Origin: an uncultured Jannaschia sp.
Lineage (GTDB): Bacteria; Pseudomonadota; Alphaproteobacteria; Rhodobacterales; Rhodobacteraceae
Direction: 5' to 3'
Assembly: GCA_937916365.1 (NCBI GenBank)
Contig: CALFSY010000256.1
Location: 1 to 5,089 of the forward strand
DNA: 5,089 nucleotides
Shown: positions 1 through 3,988 of the stretch, one piece after another
Position numbering within the stretch: position 1 is the stretch's first letter
How the letters are laid out: each line of letters begins with the position of its first letter
The notes under the pieces: generated by a model
Told to the model about the DNA's origin: nothing
Seen by the model: only the letters and a program-made list of their open reading frames with translations
The model's database searches: none
Program-made: the position numbers and the translations under genes

Positions 1-11
1 AGGAGAACACC

Positions 12-542
12 ATGACAACACGTAAGATGAAAACCGCTGGTGCCAATGTGCCGGTGCCCCAAGATGATAGCGAGGCGCGTGAAGCCATACGCGAGATCGG
101 CGATGTAAACCGCGACATTGTGCGCATTGAAGCCGAGATGAACGACAAAATCGCAGCGCTGCAACAAGAGTATGGCGCCAAAGTTGCCCCATTGCGCGAG
201 GCCGTCACCGCCAAAATTGAAGGGGTGCGGATATTCGCCGAGGCCAACCGTGATCGGCTGACCAATGGCGGCAAAGTCAAATATTGCGTCTATGCCACGG
301 GTCAAGTGTCCTGGCGGCTACGCCCTGCGAAAGTGACGATCCGAGGCAAAGAAGATGTGATTAGCGCTATCAAATCTGCGGGCCTGGGTAAAAAATTTCT
401 GCGCGTAAGAGAGGATATCAACAAGGAAGCCATGCTTGATGACCGTGCGAAGGCCATTGGGATTGCGGGCGTAACGATCGGTTCGGACGGTGAAGATTTC
501 GTGGTGGAACCTTTTGAAACCGAATTGCAGGAGGCCTCTTAA
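12..542 (+). CDS. gam: Mu Gam-like host-nuclease inhibitor (DNA-end-binding protein)
   Basis: The 176-aa product resembles the Gam family of transposable phages, whose members bind ends of double-stranded DNA as dimers and shield them from RecBCD-type exonucleases; they are distant relatives of Ku. Residues about 20-75 form a charged, heptad-like helix (EAREAIREIGDVNRDIVRIE and onward), as expected for the long Gam coiled coil. The following part (about 88-135) carries the family-like pattern of an aromatic strand VSWRLRP, then a helix and GLGKKFLRVRE. The C-terminal segment (138-170) has the usual DINKEAML and GVTI stretches. Length fits the family. The start is the ATG at 12, with AGGAG at 1-5 and a 6-base spacer. 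It is the first gene of the visible rightward operon; the SD at the very edge implies more genes upstream. I am confident of the family from pattern memory; activity is inferred. Confidence 0.93.
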   Translation: MTTRKMKTAGANVPVPQDDSEAREAIREIGDVNRDIVRIEAEMNDKIAALQQEYGAKVAPLREAVTAKIEGVRIFAEANRDRLTNGGKVKYCVYATGQVSWRLRPAKVTIRGKEDVISAIKSAGLGKKFLRVREDINKEAMLDDRAKAIGIAGVTIGSDGEDFVVEPFETELQEAS

Positions 543-585
543 GGCCACAACGAGATGGCGGCGGAAACCTCCCGCACCGCCGCCC

Positions 586-625
586 GCCGCCGCGCTTGAT
601 CTGCCGATATTACAAGCGCGGCGGC
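586..625. repeat. Perfect 13-bp inverted repeat (hairpin) between gam and the 56-aa gene
   Basis: GCCGCCGCGCTTG (586-598) is the exact reverse complement of CAAGCGCGGCGGC (613-625), with a 14-base spacer. In the plus-strand transcript it would form a very stable GC-rich stem. No T-run follows on either side, so it does not look like an intrinsic terminator. It lies in the only sizeable gap of the rightward operon, 22 bases before the next start codon. It could stabilise or delimit mRNA, set the gam-to-downstream expression ratio, or bind a protein. The structure is read directly from the sequence; the role is inference. Confidence 0.75.
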
Positions 626-647
626 CCCAACACAAAGGATATGAGAC

Positions 648-818
648 GTGTCAGAAATTGACATCACAACCACAGGCGAATTGAAACTTTTTGGTGATGT
701 GATTGGCCATATCTCCTGGGTGCGCCCATATATCGAAAGTGACGTTGCGGGGTTTTGGGTAAAAGAAGAGGACGCGTTTTCCTTGGCGGGTGAAGCGGGC
801 GAACAGCAAGATGAATAA
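648..818 (+). CDS. Small acidic phage protein of unknown function (56 aa)
   Basis: I do not recognise this protein. It starts with GTG at 648, preceded by AAAGGA (634-639) at an 8-base spacing, which is a good ribosome binding site and the main reason to call the gene. The product begins VSEIDITTTGELKLFGDVIG, continues with an aromatic stretch (HISWVRPYIESDVAGFW, residues 21-37) and ends with a strongly acidic tail (EEDAF...EAGEQQDE). There is no signal peptide, membrane segment or cysteine. Its 3' end overlaps the ATG of the gemA-like gene by 8 bases (811-818), suggesting translational coupling. Small unassigned proteins between gam and gemA-like genes are common in Mu-like phages, so an early accessory role is plausible, but nothing in the sequence indicates a specific function. 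Confidence 0.62.
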   Translation: MSEIDITTTGELKLFGDVIGHISWVRPYIESDVAGFWVKEEDAFSLAGEAGEQQDE

Positions 819-1311
819 CACAACCGCATCCAAGACATCTCCTAAGCGCCGCGCTGATCTGGCCATGATCCACATGGCGGCCAGGGGGCTTTTTGGCGAT
901 GTCTCCCAAGGGGGCGCAGGCCGTTTGGAGTATGAAGATTGGCTGGAACGTCACACTGGTAAGAGGTCGGCGGCAAAGCTGACCACGGCGGAGCGTGTTA
1001 CGTTTATTAAAACTTTGCGGCACGAAGGTCTTATCGCCGATCGTGTGCCTGGTGGGACCGGCCAGACACGCAATGGGGAAGACCGGCCCACGAAGGCGCA
1101 ATGGGCCAAGATGGGTGGGTTGGCGCGATCAATGGGCTGGCAAAAGGGATTGGAAGATGAACGCTTACGATCCTTTGTGTTGCGCACCGCCAAGGTCACC
1201 TCGGCCAGGTTTTTGACCCGCGCCCAGGCCAATAACGTGATTACGGGCTTGGAAAGATGGGCGCGCCAACGTGGCACAACGTCAGAGGCAGACCACGATG
1301 CGGTGTCCTAA
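811..1311 (+). CDS. gemA: GemA/gp16-like regulatory protein (DUF1018)
   Basis: This 166-aa protein matches the pattern of the Mu gp16/GemA family (DUF1018): an N-terminal helix LAMIHMAARGLFGD (17-30), a short YEDWLERHTGKRSA segment (41-54) and LTTAERVTFIKTLRHEGLI (57-75), which are family hallmarks. The C-terminal half holds a WAKMGGLARSMGW helix (98-110), as in longer members, and ends in a basic helix (GLERWARQRG). Mu GemA is reported to affect host genes sensitive to DNA supercoiling and is encoded just upstream of the middle activator Mor; the biochemical role is poorly defined. I chose ATG 811 because it overlaps the end of the preceding gene by 8 bases. A GTG at 790 in the same frame would add seven residues and cannot be excluded. 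The stop overlaps the zinc-ribbon gene by 14 bases. Confidence 0.9.
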   Translation: MNNTTASKTSPKRRADLAMIHMAARGLFGDVSQGGAGRLEYEDWLERHTGKRSAAKLTTAERVTFIKTLRHEGLIADRVPGGTGQTRNGEDRPTKAQWAKMGGLARSMGWQKGLEDERLRSFVLRTAKVTSARFLTRAQANNVITGLERWARQRGTTSEADHDAVS

Positions 1312-1504
1312 ATGTGGTGCACGCAGTTCTTGTTATGCCACAAAACCCCATGAGAAAACCCGCCAAAGATACCGGCTTTGTAAGGCGTGTGGGCACCGCT
1401 TTTGCACATGGGAAGACATCGATCCAAGGCCTTTGCGCGCCTACAAACGACCCCATCAAACAGACGATCTTTTTGACATAGTAAACAGCGAAGAGGACCC
1501 TTAA
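1298..1504 (+). CDS. Small zinc-ribbon protein (Ogr/Delta- or NrdR-type finger)
   Basis: The 68-aa product has CPKC (C3, C6) and CKAC (C28, C31) pairs, a four-cysteine zinc ribbon. The framing residues (MRCPKCG at the N-terminus, RQRYRLCKACGHRFCTWED after the spacer) recall two known groups: the Ogr/Delta late-transcription activators of P2/P4-type phages (…RYHQC…C…F) and the zinc-ribbon head of NrdR (…RRxCxxCxxRFTTYE). The C-x2-C second pair is closer to NrdR; NrdR's ATP-cone domain is absent, leaving only a polar tail (residues 41-68). A DNA-binding transcription activator or regulator is the likeliest role. In Mu the gene after gemA is mor, so this could occupy the equivalent slot, which is inference. 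The start is ATG 1298, with AGAGG at 1284-1288 and a 9-base spacer, and overlaps the gemA-like gene by 14 bases. Confidence 0.8.
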   Translation: MRCPKCGARSSCYATKPHEKTRQRYRLCKACGHRFCTWEDIDPRPLRAYKRPHQTDDLFDIVNSEEDP

Positions 1505-1518
1505 AGAAAGGATTGGAC

Positions 1519-1584
1519 ATGAAACACTTGGAGACAGCCAGCCAGGTTATAGATGCCCTCAAACCTATAGGAGCGTGCGGATGA
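1519..1584 (+). CDS. 21-codon ORF, possible stump of a helix-turn-helix regulator or a leader peptide
   Basis: The ORF encodes MKHLETASQVIDALKPIGAC plus one glycine. It has a strong ribosome binding site, AAAGGA at 1507-1512, 6 bases before the ATG, and its stop overlaps the ATG of the head-protein gene (ATGA at 1581-1584), so translation is probably coupled. The opening ETASQVIDAL resembles the first helix of small Cro/YdaS-like DNA-binding proteins that I recall from alphaproteobacterial phages, where it is normally followed by GG and the rest of the helix-turn-helix. Here the similarity stops after DAL, as if the gene had been cut and joined to the next one. Alternatively it is simply a coupling peptide that delivers ribosomes to the downstream start. 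The sequence features are direct; the remnant interpretation is tentative. Confidence 0.45.
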   Translation: MKHLETASQVIDALKPIGACG

Positions 1585-2495
1585 CGATTGCTGAACAATC
1601 CCGCACCCATTCTGACGGCCGTCACGCTGCGCGGACGTTGCTGATCAAAGACGCGCAAGCCTATGCAGCCCTTTACGGCCAGCTGCAAACGGCAATGACC
1701 AATGCGTGGAGTGCGGCCATGCGTGCGGGGATCACAAATGCATTGGACCGATTGCGCGATCTTGGCCCTGGTCGCTTTGCCCAAGAGGACGCGGATACGA
1801 TCCTGCGGGTTTTGGAGGCCTCAGTGGGTGCGGAGGCCATTCGCGCGGCGATGCGGGAGCCGGTGATTAATCTAACGGATGCTTTTTTTCGTTTGGGGGC
1901 TGGTGAGGTGGGCGAAGCCACCGGTGTGGCGATCAATTTTCTGCGGCCTGATCTTGATGCGCTTGACGTTTTGAAATCCGGCAACCTGTATTGGGTTGGC
2001 AATTCATGGAATGTGCGCACGCAAAACAACATCGCCGCAATTTTAGAAAGTTATTTCACGGAAGGTATGACGCGCGAAGGATTAACGCAGCGGTTATCGG
2101 AAGATTTCGCCAGTATGACGGATCGCAGCCGCGCGTATTGGGAAACCCTGGCCGATCATTTTGCAACCAAAACCCGCGAAATCGGGCGGGTATCGGGGTA
2201 TGAACGGGCGGGGATTGCCCGCGTCCAGGTGCGCGCGCAAATAGACGAAAACACCTCTGAAATTTGCAAACAGATGCACGGGCGCATTATCACAGTTGAT
2301 AAGATGCGCGCCCAAGCGGATCGGTATTTAGCGGCGGTCAGCCGTCGCAACGAGGCAGATGCCAAAGACGCATGGGCCATGAATGGCGATGATGTGGACC
2401 TAGAGGGTGTGGCTGACGAAGACCTGCCTGCCGATATTGCCAGCCCGCCCTATCATTTTCGGTGCCGCACGGTCACTGTGGCCTACCTCGGATGA
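1581..2495 (+). CDS. MuF-like / SPP1 gp7-type phage head morphogenesis protein
   Basis: This 304-aa protein resembles minor head proteins of the Mu gpF/SPP1 gp7 group, which associate with the portal and aid capsid assembly or travel with the DNA. The C-terminal MuF-type core is recognisable: a helix with RVSGYERAGIARVQVRAQID (203-222), then the ENTSEICKQMHGR motif (223-235) and, after an insert, PPYHFRCRTVTV (289-300). C229, H233, H292 and C295 are the conserved-type Cys/His positions. The N-terminal 200 residues are mostly helical, with NSWNVRTQNNIAAILE (141-156) preceding the core. ATG 1581 is chosen because AGGAG lies at 1569-1573 and the start overlaps the preceding stop; a GTG at 1575 is less likely. 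It overlaps the next gene by 4 bases. Its place among regulators, with no portal, terminase or protease beside it, is odd. A MuF domain can also serve as a carrier of toxin domains, but no extra domain is visible here. Confidence 0.85.
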   Translation: MTIAEQSRTHSDGRHAARTLLIKDAQAYAALYGQLQTAMTNAWSAAMRAGITNALDRLRDLGPGRFAQEDADTILRVLEASVGAEAIRAAMREPVINLTDAFFRLGAGEVGEATGVAINFLRPDLDALDVLKSGNLYWVGNSWNVRTQNNIAAILESYFTEGMTREGLTQRLSEDFASMTDRSRAYWETLADHFATKTREIGRVSGYERAGIARVQVRAQIDENTSEICKQMHGRIITVDKMRAQADRYLAAVSRRNEADAKDAWAMNGDDVDLEGVADEDLPADIASPPYHFRCRTVTVAYLG

Positions 2496-2962
2496 CACAA
2501 CAGCCTGCCTCGCCCCGCGAACATCTTGCTGCGTTCCTGTCGTGTTATGGTTTGCCCACCACCGCCGAAATTGATTTGTGGGAAGACGCGCTGGCAAACG
2601 CCCCTGGCGATCTGCGCGCGGCGCTGGCCGCTTGGCTGCGAGCAGGTGATCAAAAACCCAAGCCCATTGATATTTTGAACATTATGTTGGCCGACCGCAG
2701 AACACCCATAAATATGCGGCGCATTGCGCTTGATGTTGCGGCCGCACACAGCATCACATGGGAAGAGATCATGGGGGCAAAACGTGATCCACACATCGCC
2801 CACCCGCGACAGGAGGCCATGTTCAAAATGCGGAAGGCGGGGTTTTCTTTGGGCAATATTGCTACGTTCTTTGGGCGCCATCACACCACCATCCTGTATG
2901 GCGCCCGCGCCCATAAGGCACGATTGCCGTTGCCCGCGATGGACGCGCATGGACCACAATAA
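2492..2962 (+). CDS. Protein with stand-alone DnaA domain IV (DnaA-box-type HTH)
   Basis: The 156-aa product carries, at about residues 75-142, the DNA-binding domain IV of the replication initiator DnaA. The visible signature is HPRQEAMFKMRKAGFSLGNI (104-123), matching the ARQ-A-MYL-R helix, followed by FFGRHHTTILYGARA (127-140), matching the GRDHTTVLHA DnaA motif with the aspartate replaced by histidine. The AAA+ ATPase domain and N-terminal domain of DnaA are missing; residues 1-74 contain an unassigned helical region (WEDALANAPGDLRAALAAWL). It may bind DnaA-box-like sites as a transcription factor or compete with host DnaA; both are inference. ATG 2492 overlaps the head-protein stop in an ATGA, supporting coupling. 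It is the last gene of the rightward operon, and its stop codon lies inside the left arm of a dyad at 2950-2982. Confidence 0.85.
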   Translation: MTQQPASPREHLAAFLSCYGLPTTAEIDLWEDALANAPGDLRAALAAWLRAGDQKPKPIDILNIMLADRRTPINMRRIALDVAAAHSITWEEIMGAKRDPHIAHPRQEAMFKMRKAGFSLGNIATFFGRHHTTILYGARAHKARLPLPAMDAHGPQ

Positions 2963-2982
2963 ATTTCAATTATTGCGGTCCA
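2950..2982. terminator. Candidate hairpin at the junction of converging operons
   Basis: TGGACCACAATAA (2950-2962) faces TTATTGCGGTCCA (2970-2982) across a 7-base loop. On the plus strand there is one A-C mismatch; in minus-strand RNA the same position is a G-U wobble, so the 13-bp stem is complete there. It sits 36 bases past the methylase stop on the minus strand and contains the stop of the plus-strand DnaA-IV gene. No T-run follows in either direction, so this is a weak intrinsic terminator at best; it may act with Rho or protect 3' ends. A second weaker 7-bp repeat (2990-2996 with 3020-3026) follows. Confidence 0.45.
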
Positions 2983-3017
2983 CACTTCAGCAGGGTTTAT
3001 TACGGGGTGACGATTAA

Positions 3018-3803
3018 TTACCCTGCCTTGGGCCGCTTGTTATTTTTATTTTTTCCCAACCCAATGGTGTAGGTGACCGCCACCGGTTCACACACGGCCC
3101 ACTGATACAGGCTGCGGATTTCTGGGCGATCATTTATGGACAGGATAAAGCGGCCTTTGATATGGCGCAGCACATCGGCCAATCGCGCATGATCGTCGCG
3201 GGCAAATAGATTGTCACCATAATCACGTTCGCACCCCCAATAGGGTGGATCAAGATAAAAAAGCGTGTTTGGCCCATCATAGCGGGTGATAAACTGGGTA
3301 TAATCCAGGCATTCGATCACAACGCCCGCCAGGCGGGTGTGTAAATCCTCTAACATCGGTTCAAGGTTTGTTAGGTTGAATCGGCCAGGGCGTTCTTTGG
3401 CAACCCCGAAATTTCGGTTTGAGGCTTTGCCCCCGAATGCCGTGCGCTGAAGATAGAGAAAGCGGGCGGCACGTTCCAAATCGGTTAGGGTGTCAGGGTT
3501 GGTGAGTGTCAGTCGATCGAACTCTATGCGGGTGGTGATTTGAAAGCGCAACATTTGAAGGAATTGCGGATAGTGGCGCTGCAAAATGCGGAAAAGATTG
3601 GCCACATCGCGGCCTTTGTCGTTGATGATTTCTGCCGTGGGGCGGGATTTACGGCGTAAAAACACCCCACCCATGCCGACAAAGGGTTCAGCATAAGTGG
3701 TGTGTTTGTCTGCATCGATCATGGTGCATAAGCGGCGGGAAAGAAGGCGTTTGCCGCCGCTATAGGGGGCAACGGGGCGAGTTGATTGGGCGGTTATTGA
3801 CAT
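3018..3803 (-). CDS. D12-class DNA adenine N6-methyltransferase (Dam-like)
   Basis: This 261-aa enzyme belongs to the D12/alpha class that transfers a methyl group from S-adenosylmethionine to adenine N6. In order: PYSGGKRLLSRRL (13-25), the N-terminal substrate-strand motif; YAEPFVGMGGVF (37-48), the SAM-binding FxGxG motif; NDKGRDVANLFRIL (61-74); FLYLQRTAFGGK (115-126), typical of the family; LFYLDPPYWG (181-190) with the catalytic DPPY at 185-188; and the closing HARLADVLRHIKGRFILSIND (205-225). All key motifs are intact. The ATG at 3803 starts just before the conserved region. The frame stays open upstream to 3926, but that extension (with HTLTRPADQH) has no family likeness. An AGGA lies 14 bases upstream, farther than usual. 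Phage copies usually modify phage DNA against host restriction or affect regulation; GATC specificity is likely but unproven. It follows the tail-fibre gene after a 185-base gap. Confidence 0.93.
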   Translation of the reverse strand: MSITAQSTRPVAPYSGGKRLLSRRLCTMIDADKHTTYAEPFVGMGGVFLRRKSRPTAEIINDKGRDVANLFRILQRHYPQFLQMLRFQITTRIEFDRLTLTNPDTLTDLERAARFLYLQRTAFGGKASNRNFGVAKERPGRFNLTNLEPMLEDLHTRLAGVVIECLDYTQFITRYDGPNTLFYLDPPYWGCERDYGDNLFARDDHARLADVLRHIKGRFILSINDRPEIRSLYQWAVCEPVAVTYTIGLGKNKNNKRPKAG

Positions 3804-3827
3804 GTGTTCACGAATCGTTCCTATATG
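3797..3827 (+). promoter_or_regulatory. Candidate sigma70-type promoter, plus strand, antisense to the methylase gene
   Basis: A perfect -35 hexamer TTGACA (3797-3802) is followed by TATATG (3822-3827), a four-of-six match to TATAAT, with a 19-base spacer; shifting to CTATAT gives 18 bases but a poorer match. The -35 overlaps the methylase start codon on the other strand. A GAATC (3812-3816), a GANTC site of the kind methylated by CcrM in many alphaproteobacteria, lies in the spacer. Predicted transcription would begin near 3834 and run rightward. Suggestive only: the -10 is imperfect and the spacer is long. Confidence 0.4.
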
Positions 3828-3833
3828 TCGCAC

Positions 3834-3869
3834 TCTCAGCTGAGATAGGAGGCGACCATAAGTCTTATG
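3834..3869. promoter_or_regulatory. Two short palindromes upstream of the methylase gene (candidate operators)
   Basis: TCTCAGCTGAGA (3834-3845) is a perfect 12-bp palindrome, and CATAAGTCTTATG (3857-3869) is a perfect 6-bp inverted repeat about one central base. Their centres are about 23 bp apart and they lie 31-66 bases before the methylase ATG, a usual operator position for that gene; the first also coincides with the predicted start point of the plus-strand transcript. The loops are too short for good RNA hairpins, so binding of a dimeric protein to DNA is the more likely meaning. No regulator is identified. Confidence 0.4.
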
Positions 3870-3928
3870 CTGGTCGGCGGGGCGTGTAAGAGTGTGCCCG
3901 TGCTGCGGGGTGGTGTGACGCCCCAAGG

Positions 3929-3956
3929 CCCTCCGCGGTGGCGGGAGGGTGTTTTG
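3929..3956 (+). terminator. Rho-independent-terminator-like hairpin on the plus strand
   Basis: CCCTCC (3929-3934) pairs with GGAGGG (3944-3949), and GC (3935-3936) pairs with GC (3941-3942) with G3943 bulged, leaving a GGTG tetraloop. The T-rich TGTTTTGTGT follows directly from 3950. The orientation only makes sense for plus-strand transcription, although both flanking genes are on the minus strand. On the minus strand the hairpin is followed by CCTTGGGG, which is not terminator-like. Confidence 0.55.
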
Positions 3957-3988
3957 TGTGGGGGCCCAGGGCCGTGCGCGCGGTCATG

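Larger units (their letters stand above)
3834..3956 (+). ncRNA. Candidate small RNA of about 120 nt in the methylase/tail-fibre gap
   Basis: Three signals line up on the plus strand, opposite to both flanking genes: a candidate promoter (3797-3827), a six-base-pair hairpin with one G-U wobble (GGGGTG 3907-3912 with CGCCCC 3919-3924), and a terminator-like hairpin with T-rich tail (3929-3956). The product would be antisense to the leader upstream of the methylase start codon and could regulate it in cis. It also contains AGGAGG (3847-3852) and a possible 41-codon ORF from ATG 3867 to TAA 3992 whose coding reaches past the terminator, so the ORF is less likely. Its 5' end and function are unproven; I know of no family it matches. 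Confidence 0.35.

Noticed and set aside
555..599. 14-codon ORF (MAAETSRTAARRRA) after gam
   Set aside because: No convincing ribosome binding site, very short, and its 3' end runs into the hairpin arm at 586-598; the coding look comes from GC-rich repeats.
318..635. Long minus-strand open frames opposite gam, gemA-like and head-protein genes
   Set aside because: They mirror GC-rich coding sequence on the plus strand, lack ribosome binding sites and encode no recognisable protein.
866..874. DnaA-box-like TGATCCACA at 866-874, repeated at 2785-2793
   Set aside because: Each is one mismatch from TTATCCACA and lies in a coding region. About one such match is expected by chance in 5 kb counting both strands, so two copies are not evidence of regulation.
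1613..1624. 12-bp palindrome TGACGGCCGTCA near the start of the head-protein gene
   Set aside because: It lies within codons, has no partner sites nearby, and palindromes of this size arise by chance in GC-rich DNA.
2949..3017. 22-codon plus-strand ORF (MDHNKFQLLRSTLQQGLLRG, then DD) after the DnaA-IV gene
   Set aside because: It overlaps the preceding stop and could be coupled, but has no Shine-Dalgarno sequence and lies across the dyad at 2950-2982; not enough to call a gene.
3804..3926. N-terminal 41-residue extension of the methylase
   Set aside because: The frame is open, but the residues show no family pattern, the conserved region begins right after the ATG at 3803, and the extension would cover the palindromes and terminator-like hairpin.
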